DNA from: Thiobacillus sp.
GTDB taxonomy: Bacteria > Pseudomonadota > Gammaproteobacteria > Burkholderiales > Thiobacillaceae
Direction: 5' to 3'
DNA length: 57,990 nucleotides
NCBI GenBank assembly: GCA_024709165.1
Contig: JANJXF010000142.1
Coordinates: 1-57,990, forward strand
Shown here one piece after another: positions 8,627 to 16,467 of this stretch. The translations under genes and the position numbers were made by a program. Below the pieces are notes generated by a model. It ran no database searches. It had not been told where the DNA came from and saw only the letters and a list, made by a program, of their open reading frames with translations. The stretch's first letter is position 1. Every line of letters starts with the position of its first letter.

Positions 8627-9177
8627 TTCACGCGCCGGAGTACTGGATGCGCCGCGGTTCGCTGCGCGCCGTCGAGCAGGTGCTGCTTCAGTGCGGCCCG
8701 CCCGCGCGACAGCCGGCTCATCACGGTGCCGACTGGAATACCAAGGATACCGGCCACCTCCGCGTAGCCGAATTCCTCCAGGTCCACCAGCGTCAGCACT
8801 TCGCGCTGGGCCATTGGCAGCCGCGCCACGGCCGCGCGCACACACGCCACGATGCGTGTGCGGTCGCATTGCTGCTCGGGTGTCTCGGCTCCGGTTTCGT
8901 GACTGTCTTCCAGGGATTCCCAATCGTCGAACTCGCGCCTGCGGCGCAGATGATCGATCCAGCAATGATGCAGGATTTTCGTCGCCCACGCCCTGAGCGC
9001 CAGCGCATCGCGCAATTGGCCGCGTCGTGCCAGCACCCGCACGAGCGTTTCCTGCACCAGGTCGTCGGCCAGGGCCGTGTCGTGGCACCAGGCGTATCCA
9101 ATGCGATAAAGCGCGGGGCGCAGGGCCTCGACGTCACTGCGGAGTGGCCCAAGAAGAAAGCGTGCGATCAGGCTCAT
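8623..9177 (-). CDS. ECF-type RNA polymerase sigma factor
   Basis: This is a 184-residue extracytoplasmic-function sigma factor. Region 2 covers about residues 17-87 (YRIGYAWCHDTALADDLVQETLVRVL, then ALRAWATKILHHCWIDHLRRR). A linker follows, then region 4 with its HTH at about 118-170 (VARLPMAQREVLTLVDLEEFGYAEVAGILGIPVGTVMSRLSRGR). The gene overlaps the anti-sigma gene by ATGA. A candidate self-recognised promoter puts its -10 (CGTCC) only 7 bases before this ATG, and there is no Shine-Dalgarno sequence, so the message may be leaderless. Confidence 0.94.
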   Translation of the reverse strand: MSLIARFLLGPLRSDVEALRPALYRIGYAWCHDTALADDLVQETLVRVLARRGQLRDALALRAWATKILHHCWIDHLRRRREFDDWESLEDSHETGAETPEQQCDRTRIVACVRAAVARLPMAQREVLTLVDLEEFGYAEVAGILGIPVGTVMSRLSRGRAALKQHLLDGAQRTAAHPVLRRVK

Positions 9178-9184
9178 GTCTACA

Positions 9185-9211
9185 GGACGCGTGAGGTGGT
9201 CCTAATATTCC
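9185..9211 (-). promoter_or_regulatory. ECF-type promoter reading into the sigma operon
   Basis: On the minus strand the sequence is CATGGAATA, 16 bases, then CGTCC. The -35-like GGAATA is at 9211-9206 and the -10-like CGTCC at 9189-9185. This fits the general ECF pattern (GGAA -35, CGTC-type -10) and matches the divergent promoter at 9234-9260 in both boxes and in spacing. It implies autoregulation of the sigma/anti-sigma/yyaL operon. Confidence 0.75.
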
Positions 9212-9239
9212 ATGAAAAAAGCACCCCGCCCATGGAATA
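9206..9239. repeat. Palindromic pair of ECF -35 boxes
   Basis: TATTCCATG (9206-9214) and CATGGAATA (9231-9239) are perfect inverted repeats separated by 16 bases. They are the two back-to-back -35 boxes of the divergent promoters. Confidence 0.85.
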
Positions 9240-9260
9240 AGCGTTTCATGAGAAACGTCC
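9234..9260 (+). promoter_or_regulatory. ECF-type promoter reading into the dsrE-like gene
   Basis: The plus-strand sequence is CATGGAATA, 16 bases, then CGTCC: GGAATA at 9234-9239 and CGTCC at 9256-9260. The boxes and spacer length are the same as in the promoter facing the sigma gene. Within the spacer and -10 lies a perfect inverted repeat, CGTTTC-ATGA-GAAACG (9242-9257), which might be an operator. The start codon of the dsrE-like gene is 43 bases downstream. Confidence 0.75.
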
Positions 9261-9302
9261 TTCAGAACAGGGCGCCCCGCCCAATGCCAACCGGAGAACA
9301 CC

Positions 9303-9779
9303 ATGAAATGCAACTTGCCCCATCCTGCCTCGTTTGCCGCCGCGCTGCTGCTCGCCGTGACTGCGCTCGCAAACACTGGCGCGACCGCCGATCCCACGCC
9401 GTCCCGCCCGGCCGAACTCGCCGCAGCGCAGGAAAAAGTCGTCTATCACGTCAACGACGCCACGCGCGCACGCATGGCCATGCGTAATGTGCAGAATCAC
9501 ATCACCGCCGATCCCGACGCGAAGATCATCGTGGTCACGCATGGCGCGGGCATCGACTTTCTGCTCAACGGCGCAAAGGACGACAAAGGCCAAACGTATG
9601 AGGCGCAGGTCGCGGGCCTGAAGGAGCGTGGCGTCGGGTTCCGCGTCTGCCGCAACACCCTCAGGGGACGTAACCTTGACGACGACGCCGTCCTGTTCGA
9701 TGCCGAGGTGGTTCCTTCCGGCGTCGCGGAGATCGGCCGGCTACAGGCCAGAGAGGGCTTCGTCTACCTCAAACCCTGA
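9303..9779 (+). CDS. Exported DsrE-family protein
   Basis: The 158-residue protein has a signal peptide (residues 1-29, FAAALLLAVTALANTGATAD). A single DsrE/DsrF-like domain follows: KVVYHVNDATRARMAMRNVQNHI, then AKIIVVTHGAGIDFLL, then the conserved cysteine Cys116 in GVGFRVCRNTLRG. Cytoplasmic DsrE/TusD relatives carry sulfur as a cysteine persulfide; periplasmic members like this one are uncharacterised. GGAG precedes the ATG by 7 bases. The gene is divergent from the ECF sigma gene, has a matching ECF-type promoter, and resembles the sensor half of the anti-sigma factor. Confidence 0.88.
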   Translation: MKCNLPHPASFAAALLLAVTALANTGATADPTPSRPAELAAAQEKVVYHVNDATRARMAMRNVQNHITADPDAKIIVVTHGAGIDFLLNGAKDDKGQTYEAQVAGLKERGVGFRVCRNTLRGRNLDDDAVLFDAEVVPSGVAEIGRLQAREGFVYLKP

Positions 9780-9795
9780 CACAGCGAGGGGCGCA

Positions 9796-10344
9796 TCAGG
9801 CGCCACGGATGAAGTGCTCGCGGTAGTGCTTGAGCTCCTCGATCGATTCGTAGATATCGGCAAGGGCCTCGTGCTTGTTGGTCTTCTTGAAGGCCTCCGG
9901 CAAACTGGGATGCCAGCGCTTGGCGAGCTCCTTCAGCGTGCTGACGTCGAGGTTGCGATAGTGGAAAAAAGCTTCCAGCGCGGGCATGTAACGCGCCAGA
10001 AAGCGGCGGTCCTGACAGATCGAGTTGCCGCACATCGGCGACGTGCGTGCCGGCACATGCTGTTTCACGAAGGCCAGCATCTGCGCTTCGGCATCGGCCT
10101 CCGAGAGGCGCGACACCTTCACCCGCTCGATCAGGCCGGATTTTCCATGGGTACCCTTGTTCCAGCTGTCCATCGCGTCGAGCACGGCGTCCGGCTGGTG
10201 CACCACCAGCACCGGCCCCTCGGCGATGGTGTTGAGATCGGCATCGGTGACGACGATGGCCAGCTCGATGATGCGGTCGGTATCGGGCGCGAGCCCGGTC
10301 ATTTCCATGTCGAGCCAGAGCAGGTGGGTGGGATTTTGCGCCAT
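9796..10344 (-). CDS. orn: Oligoribonuclease
   Basis: Orn is the DEDDh 3'-5' exoribonuclease that degrades 2-5 nucleotide RNAs and pGpG from c-di-GMP breakdown. The 182-residue product opens [27 protein letters not shown], with catalytic Asp12 and Glu14, followed by [18 protein letters not shown] and the terminal-domain [21 protein letters not shown]. The start at 10344 is chosen because the conserved N-terminus begins there; the ORF-track extension is not conserved. It converges with the dsrE-like gene with only 16 bases between them. Confidence 0.97.
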   Translation of the reverse strand: MAQNPTHLLWLDMEMTGLAPDTDRIIELAIVVTDADLNTIAEGPVLVVHQPDAVLDAMDSWNKGTHGKSGLIERVKVSRLSEADAEAQMLAFVKQHVPARTSPMCGNSICQDRRFLARYMPALEAFFHYRNLDVSTLKELAKRWHPSLPEAFKKTNKHEALADIYESIEELKHYREHFIRGA

Positions 10345-10460
10345 GTGGTTTTCCTGGATTGTGATGCCGGTATTTTCGCATAGACCCTGCGTACGGCGGG
10401 GTGGCAGCGAATGCGTCTTGCGTCCATAATAAAAGTGTTCGAGTTGACCGGAGCTCCACA

Positions 10461-10769
10461 ATGAAAGCTATCGTCCTGTTCCTCTCCGCTTTTGCCGTGG
10501 CTGCCAGCGTGCACGCCGCACCGTCTGCCAAGGGCGACGCCAAGGCCGGCAAGGTGCTGCACGACAAATCCTGCGTCAATTGCCACGTCGGCATGTTCGG
10601 CGGCGATGGCAGCGGGATCTACACGCGCGCCGACCGCAAGGTGCGCACGCCACAGCAGCTCGCGGGGCGCATTTCCGGCTGCAATGCCAACACGGGTGCG
10701 GGCTGGTTTCCCGAGGACGAGGCGCACGTCGCGGCGTACCTCAACCAGCAGTACTACAAATTCAAGTAG
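10461..10769 (+). CDS. Small periplasmic c-type cytochrome
   Basis: The 102-residue product has a signal peptide ([20 protein letters not shown]) and a single heme site SCVNCH (Cys38-Cys41-His42). A typical class I cytochrome would have an axial Met in the second half, but the only downstream methionine is in [11 protein letters not shown], just after the heme site, so the sixth ligand is uncertain. The ending [13 protein letters not shown] is the usual C-terminal helix. GGAGCTCCACA before the ATG gives a ribosome binding site. It is followed 9 bases later by phhB and may be cotranscribed. The electron partner is unknown. Confidence 0.85.
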   Translation: MKAIVLFLSAFAVAASVHAAPSAKGDAKAGKVLHDKSCVNCHVGMFGGDGSGIYTRADRKVRTPQQLAGRISGCNANTGAGWFPEDEAHVAAYLNQQYYKFK

Positions 10770-10778
10770 GAATGGGCC

Positions 10779-11120
10779 ATGAGCACCGTCACCGAAGAAC
10801 TCGTTCGCAAGAAATGCCTGCCCTGTGAAGGGGGCGTGGCACCGCTTACCGACGCGCAGATCACGCCATTTCTCAAGGGTCTTGTTGGTTGGCAGCGCGA
10901 CGGCATCAAGATCGCCAAGGATTACACGTTCAACGACCATTACCAGACGCAGGCCTTCGTCAACGCGGTGATGTGGGTCTCGCACCGCGAGGATCACCAT
11001 CCCTACCTCGTCGTCGGCTACAACACCGTGCGCGTCGAGTACTGGACCCATGCGATCAGCGGCCTGTCGGAGAACGACTTCATCTGTGCCGCCAAGATCG
11101 ACACCTTGTTCGACATCTGA
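10779..11120 (+). CDS. phhB: 4a-hydroxytetrahydrobiopterin dehydratase
   Basis: PCD/DCoH-family enzyme that dehydrates 4a-hydroxy-tetrahydropterin to recycle the pterin cofactor. The 113-residue length is normal. The catalytic segment [34 protein letters not shown] holds the conserved histidines (about His69, His73, His74). No phenylalanine hydroxylase is visible nearby, so the pterin substrate is unclear, as often in bacteria. It lies between the cytochrome gene and rsgA on the same strand. Confidence 0.94.
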   Translation: MSTVTEELVRKKCLPCEGGVAPLTDAQITPFLKGLVGWQRDGIKIAKDYTFNDHYQTQAFVNAVMWVSHREDHHPYLVVGYNTVRVEYWTHAISGLSENDFICAAKIDTLFDI

Positions 11121-11167
11121 GCGCTGTTGGACCGGTTCAAGCACCGCGTCATCGGCGAGTTGCCGCA

Positions 11168-12073
11168 GTGCATCGGCAACGGCGTGTCCTTACCCTGAAC
11201 CCGCTTTCGGGCGAGGTCGTCGCCGCCTTCAGCCGTCGCTTCATCGTCGCCACACCGGCTGGTGAACTCGCGTGCCAGGTGCGCGGCCGACGCCTGCAGG
11301 TGGTGTGCGGCGACCGCGTCGAAGTGCGCCGCGCCGGTGACGGCGGCGTCATTGAGCGCGTGCTCCCGCGCACCACCCTGCTGTACCGCTCGGACGCGTT
11401 CCGCAGCAAGGCCATCGCCGCCAACGCAAGCCAGATTGCCGTCGTGGTGGCGGCACGGCCCAGTTTCTCGCCGGAACTGGTGCAGCGCTGCCTGCTCGCC
11501 GCCGAGGACCAGGAGATGGCGAGCATCATCGTCCTCAACAAGGCCGACCTGCCGGAAACCGCCACGGCGCATGCGCGCCTCGAACCCATGGCACGCATCG
11601 GTTATCGCACGGTGCAACTGTCCGCACAGTCGGACGCCACCCCGCTGCGACCTTATCTGCAGGGCCACATCACCTTGCTGATCGGGCAATCCGGCATGGG
11701 TAAGTCAACTCTCGTCAACGCGCTGTGTCCGGGCGCTGGAGTCGCGACCGGCGAATACTCCGAAGCGCTCGACAGCGGTCGCCATACCACCACCCACACG
11801 CGCCTCTACCGCCTCGGCCCCGACACCGCGCTAATCGACTCTCCCGGTCTGCAGGAATTCGCCCTGCAACACCTCGACGACGCAGCGCTGGCCCGCGCCT
11901 TCATCGAATTCCGCCCGTTTCTCGGGCACTGCCGCTTTCGCGACTGCCGGCACATCAAGGAACCCGGCTGCCGGCTCGACGAAGCCGTTGCCGCAGGGGA
12001 CATCGACCCGGCGCGCCTGAAGCTCTACCAGATTCTGCGGCGGCGACATCTAGACGCTACGCAGCGACGTTAG
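11168..12073 (+). CDS. rsgA: Ribosome small-subunit-dependent GTPase RsgA
   Basis: RsgA is the circularly permuted GTPase that checks late 30S maturation. An N-terminal OB-fold (GEVVAAFSRRFIVATPAGELACQVRGR..GDRVEV) is followed by the permuted G domain in the order NKADL, then GQSGMGKSTL (P-loop), then DSPGL. A zinc-binding tail has CRFRDCRHIKEPGC. The start is inferred as GTG 11168, giving 301 residues, the usual size. The longer ORF-track frame runs back through phhB and is spurious. No strong Shine-Dalgarno sequence is seen, so the exact start is uncertain. Confidence 0.95.
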   Translation: MHRQRRVLTLNPLSGEVVAAFSRRFIVATPAGELACQVRGRRLQVVCGDRVEVRRAGDGGVIERVLPRTTLLYRSDAFRSKAIAANASQIAVVVAARPSFSPELVQRCLLAAEDQEMASIIVLNKADLPETATAHARLEPMARIGYRTVQLSAQSDATPLRPYLQGHITLLIGQSGMGKSTLVNALCPGAGVATGEYSEALDSGRHTTTHTRLYRLGPDTALIDSPGLQEFALQHLDDAALARAFIEFRPFLGHCRFRDCRHIKEPGCRLDEAVAAGDIDPARLKLYQILRRRHLDATQRR

Positions 12074-12273
12074 CGCTATCATCCGGCGTGTGGCCACCGG
12101 TAACGGGCGACCCAGCATAAGCGGTCGAAACCGGCGCCAGACTGGCTGTCGGCCAAACCGGAATCAGCTATAGGGCATCGTAAGCCGGGGTTCAACCCGA
12201 CACGCCTGAATGAAGTCCGGCCCAGGGTTTGTTGGATGATCCGGACACATTGCCAACCCAAAGGAGACACGAC

Positions 12274-12783
12274 ATGAGACGCCTGTTCGCCGCATCACTT
12301 GCGCTGTGGCTCGGTTTCTTTCCGCCGGCGCAGGCCGGAGGGCGGTACGTCGCCCCGCCCTACGCACCGGCGAAGGCGGTATTCGATATTTATCTCGACG
12401 ACCCGGCCAAGCTCGGCAGCGCGCTCTTCTGGGTACGCGCCCTGCTCAATCCGCTGGTGGAAGCGCCCTACGGCTACGCACCTGAGGATCTCAACATCGT
12501 GGTAGTCATTCACGGCACCGAGATCGTCACGGTGGCGAAGAAGAACGAGGCGAAATACCGCGACGTCGTCGAGCGCATGCGCTATTACGCCAGCCTCGGC
12601 GTCGCATTCAAGGTGTGCGGCGAAGCCGCTGCCGACTACGGCTACGGCTTGAAGGATTTTCAGGATTTCGTCGAGGTGGTTCCCAACGCCATTACCGAAC
12701 TCGTCCACTGGCAACAGCAGGGCCATGCGCTCGTCTTGCCGCAGATCATGAGCAAGCGATTCAGCGTGGAGGAGATTCGGTAG
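12274..12783 (+). CDS. Exported DsrE-family protein, second copy
   Basis: The 169-residue protein has a signal peptide (MRRLFAASLALWLGFFPPAQA) and a DsrE-like domain. AVFDIYLDDPAKLGSALFWVRALLN parallels the first strand and helix, LNIVVVIHGTEIVTV the second, and GVAFKVCGEAAADYG carries Cys115 where the other DsrE proteins have their conserved cysteine. AAGGAG lies 8 bases before the ATG. It is 2.5 kb from the ECF-linked dsrE gene and shows no GGAATA-N16-CGTCC promoter. It may act in periplasmic sulfur or thiol handling; no function is established. Confidence 0.8.
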   Translation: MRRLFAASLALWLGFFPPAQAGGRYVAPPYAPAKAVFDIYLDDPAKLGSALFWVRALLNPLVEAPYGYAPEDLNIVVVIHGTEIVTVAKKNEAKYRDVVERMRYYASLGVAFKVCGEAAADYGYGLKDFQDFVEVVPNAITELVHWQQQGHALVLPQIMSKRFSVEEIR

Positions 12784-12786
12784 CTG

Positions 12787-12884
12787 GGTGAGCGGTGAGC
12801 AGGAAGCGGGAAGCGGAGTGGCGGACAGTTCGTAGCTCAAATGCAGCGAGGCAGAATCCGGGTAGCCACCCCTCACCCCTCACC
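12787..12884. repeat. Imperfect inverted repeat made of GGTGAG units
   Basis: GGTGAGCGGTGAG (12787-12799) and CTCACCCCTCACC (12872-12884) are complementary at 12 of 13 positions, with about 72 bases between them containing GAAGCGGGAAGCGG. It lies between the convergent dsrE-like and DJ-1 genes and overlaps the DJ-1 stop. It looks like a dispersed noncoding repeat built of short reiterated words, or a long bidirectional transcript hairpin. Confidence 0.5.
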
Positions 12885-13422
12885 GCACCAACCCCGCTTC
12901 CACCTCGCGCCGCGCGTCGCCGCCGACCAGCGCTTCGATGAGTTCGAGCGCAAAATCCATTGCGGTGCCCGGACCACGCGAAGTGACGACCTTGCCGTCG
13001 CGCACGACGGGGGCATTGCTCACGCTGACGCCGGACAGTCCGTCCAGCGTGCCGGGGTAGCCGGTGGCCTGCTTGCCCTGCAGCACGCCGGCTTCGGCGA
13101 GCACGCGCGGGGCGGCACAGATGGCCGCGGTGTAGCGGCCGGCAGCCGCCATGTTCTGCAGCAGGGCGATGATGCGGGAATCCTCGCGCAGATGCGTGGC
13201 GCCCGGGAGCCCACCGGGCAGCACGACCATGTCGTAATCGTCCTGCAGCGCGACGTCGAGGGTGGTGTCGGGAACGAGTTGAACGCCGCGGCTGGCCTTG
13301 ACGGTGCCGGGCTTGAGGCCGGCGACGGTCACCTCGACGCCGGCGCGGCGCAGCAGGTCGATGACGGTGACGGCTTCGAGCTCCTCGCAGCCGTCGGCGA
13401 GCGGAACCAATACTTTGGCCAT
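12880..13422 (-). CDS. DJ-1/YajL-family protein
   Basis: The 180-residue product has the DJ-1/PfpI fold with the reactive Cys102 at the nucleophile elbow (AAICAAPRVLAEAG) and the partner Glu14 (GCEELEAV), both typical of DJ-1/YajL/ThiJ. YajL-type members protect proteins from oxidative or carbonyl damage; the exact substrate is not predictable. GAGGAG lies before ATG 13422, which begins MAKVLVPLADG; the ORF-track start is longer and unconserved. It follows yajQ by 10 bases on the same strand. Confidence 0.92.
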   Translation of the reverse strand: MAKVLVPLADGCEELEAVTVIDLLRRAGVEVTVAGLKPGTVKASRGVQLVPDTTLDVALQDDYDMVVLPGGLPGATHLREDSRIIALLQNMAAAGRYTAAICAAPRVLAEAGVLQGKQATGYPGTLDGLSGVSVSNAPVVRDGKVVTSRGPGTAMDFALELIEALVGGDARREVEAGLVR

Positions 13423-13432
13423 GGCAGTCTCC

Positions 13433-13918
13433 TCAATCCCTGAAGTTCTGGTATTGCAGCGGGAAATCGCTGACACCCTTCTTCACCAGCGCGATGGTCT
13501 CCTGCAGCACGTCACGCTTGGCGCCGGACACGCGCACGCTGTCGCCCTGGATACTCGCCTGCACCTTGAGCTTGCTGTCCTTGACGAGCTTGACGATTTT
13601 CTTCGCCAGTTCGGTCTCGACACCGGTTCTTACCGTGACGCTGCGCTTGACCTTGTTGCCGGAGATTTTCTCCACCTTGCCGAGGTCGAGGCACTTGACG
13701 TCGATGCCGCGCTTTGAAAGCTTTTGCGACAGGATGTCGTGCACCTGGTCGAGCTGGAACTCGGTGTCGGCATAAACGGCAAGCACATGATCCACCTGCT
13801 CGACGCGGGCATCGGAACCCCTGAAGTCGAAGCGGGTGGAGACTTCCTTGTTGACCTGGTCGACCGCGTTGCGAACTTCCTGCTTGTCGACCTCTGAGAC
13901 GATGTCAAAACTCGGCAT
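13433..13918 (-). CDS. yajQ: YajQ-family nucleotide-binding protein
   Basis: This 161-residue protein of the YajQ (UPF0234) family has two ferredoxin-like halves. It starts [37 protein letters not shown] and ends [18 protein letters not shown], both diagnostic. Some YajQ proteins bind c-di-GMP and affect transcription. The ATG at 13918 has GAGGAG 8 bases upstream and is preferred to the GTG three codons earlier. Confidence 0.95.
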   Translation of the reverse strand: MPSFDIVSEVDKQEVRNAVDQVNKEVSTRFDFRGSDARVEQVDHVLAVYADTEFQLDQVHDILSQKLSKRGIDVKCLDLGKVEKISGNKVKRSVTVRTGVETELAKKIVKLVKDSKLKVQASIQGDSVRVSGAKRDVLQETIALVKKGVSDFPLQYQNFRD

Positions 13919-14042
13919 CCTGTTCACTCCTCGTATTCTGCATGTTTCACATGGCCACGTCTCGCCGCGATTTCGGACGAGGCGGCAGCGCTCATCGGGC
14001 CGGGGCGTCCCTCCTGCAAGGGCGCCCGTGCACAGGAGGCTA

Positions 14043-14624
14043 TCAGGTGCCTGCCTGCAAATCCAGCACGCAGGATTGCACCGGCAGGCCGGATTCGTCG
14101 TGGAATTCCGCGGCGGCCATCACGCCCAGGCGCGCCACCGCTTCCGCATCGAGCGAGGGCGCACGATAGGCCGCGTACATGGCTCCGAGCGCGTACGGGC
14201 TGCCGCTGCCGTAGGCATAAAAGCGGGTGAACTCCTGCACGGTACGGTGCGCCGCCACGCCGAAGATGCCGTGCGGATTGGCGATCAGCACATCCATGCG
14301 CGAGGATTCGAGGTCGTCTTCCTTGTCCTCGCCGGTCTGCAGATAGTAGTGCTCCTTCAGCACGCCGTGCAGGGCATTCCATACGCCGAAGATATTGGCG
14401 ACGGAATCGAGCGGCGGCGGCGTTTCGAGCGAAGCGAAATAATCGGCAAGGATGAGCTTGAACGTCGCCGAACCGGTGACGGCGAGGTAGCTGTCGCCAA
14501 CGCGGAGGATTTTCTCGTGGTTCGCCACGTAGTCGGCGGATTCCTTGCCGTTGCCCCACTTCGTCAGCGTGTCCGCCGCGATGGCGACACGGCCTTCCTT
14601 TCTTGCGACGACGATCGTGGTCAT
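14043..14624 (-). CDS. Betaproteobacterial proteasome homologue (BPH-type) subunit
   Basis: This 193-residue protein has the Ntn-hydrolase proteasome beta/HslV fold. [19 protein letters not shown] resembles HslV MTTIVSVRR but the rest differs. Removal of Met1 would expose the nucleophile Thr. Asp18 (AADT) and Lys38 (HEKILRV) correspond to the catalytic Asp17 and Lys33 of proteasomes. The segments [19 protein letters not shown] and [21 protein letters not shown] match the usual GxGxxxALGA region. The lack of an adjacent hslU and the betaproteobacterial setting point to BPH rather than HslV or Anbu. Substrates and partner are unknown. Confidence 0.85.
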   Translation of the reverse strand: MTTIVVARKEGRVAIAADTLTKWGNGKESADYVANHEKILRVGDSYLAVTGSATFKLILADYFASLETPPPLDSVANIFGVWNALHGVLKEHYYLQTGEDKEDDLESSRMDVLIANPHGIFGVAAHRTVQEFTRFYAYGSGSPYALGAMYAAYRAPSLDAEAVARLGVMAAAEFHDESGLPVQSCVLDLQAGT

Positions 14625-14640
14625 GGCGTAGCGCGCATGC

Positions 14641-14955
14641 TCAGCCGAAGTGGCAGACGTAATGGTACGGCTCGCCGTTCACTTCGATATCAAAGCTGGT
14701 GTTGCCCGGCACCCTGAACGACTCGCCCGCGGTGCAGGCCTTCCACTCCGTTTCTCCGGCGAGTCGGTAGCGGCAGCTGCCGGCAACGGTTTCCATGATC
14801 TCCGGTGCGCCGGTGTTGAAGGTGAGCGTCGACGGCAGGATGACGCCGACGCTCTTCTTCGTGCCGTCGGCAAGCTGCACGGTGTGGGAGACGCACTTGC
14901 CGTCGAAGTAGACGTTGGCTTTCTTGATGACAGCGACGTTGTCGAACTGGGACAT
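14641..14955 (-). CDS. ppnP: Pyrimidine/purine nucleoside phosphorylase PpnP
   Basis: This 104-residue cupin-like protein (former YaiE/DUF1255) phosphorolyses several nucleosides. It has the family pattern [54 protein letters not shown] and [16 protein letters not shown]. The ATG at 14955 has GGAGG 8 bases upstream and is chosen over the ATG two codons earlier, which is too close to it. Its start region abuts the argG stop, so it is probably cotranscribed with argG. Confidence 0.93.
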   Translation of the reverse strand: MSQFDNVAVIKKANVYFDGKCVSHTVQLADGTKKSVGVILPSTLTFNTGAPEIMETVAGSCRYRLAGETEWKACTAGESFRVPGNTSFDIEVNGEPYHYVCHFG

Positions 14956-14957
14956 GT

Positions 14958-16187
<1,230 letters not shown>

Positions 16188-16197
16188 GATGGATGTG

Positions 16198-16437
16198 TCA
16201 GTTTGTTGAACCGGAAGTGTTCTTGTCGATGATCTCGACCTGGCCGGGGAAGCCGCCGATCTTGAGAATGTCGAGCAGGGTCGCCTGGCTCGCCTTCTCG
16301 ATCTCGATGCCGACAGGGCGGCCGTCGGCGGAAAGATTGATGACGATGCCCGGCTGCGCTTCCCAGGCGTGGTCGGGATTTTCCGGACTCAGCTCGATGT
16401 AGAGCGAATCCATGTCCTTGAAGTAGGCGATGTTCAT
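16198..16437 (-). CDS. DUF2283-family small protein
   Basis: This 79-residue protein begins [20 protein letters not shown] and continues [23 protein letters not shown]. That is the DUF2283 pattern: a small beta-rich domain with Y-x-D/E-x-x-D-x-LYI-L and a later GxxVGIEI. No function is established. It sits between argF (30 bases upstream) and argG (10 bases downstream) in the same direction, so it is carried in the arginine operon, perhaps by accident of insertion. Confidence 0.8.
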   Translation of the reverse strand: MNIAYFKDMDSLYIELSPENPDHAWEAQPGIVINLSADGRPVGIEIEKASQATLLDILKIGGFPGQVEIIDKNTSGSTN

Positions 16438-16467
16438 GTCCAGGTGCCAGGGTTCGGGGATGAACGG

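Noticed and set aside
12090-12273. A third ECF promoter upstream of the second dsrE gene
   Set aside because: GGAATC is present near 12160, but the nearest CGT box is only 13 bases away and the other bases do not match, so it does not fit the N16 pattern.
14043-14624. Calling the proteasome-like gene hslV
   Set aside because: Only the first residues resemble HslV. The remainder differs and no hslU is adjacent.
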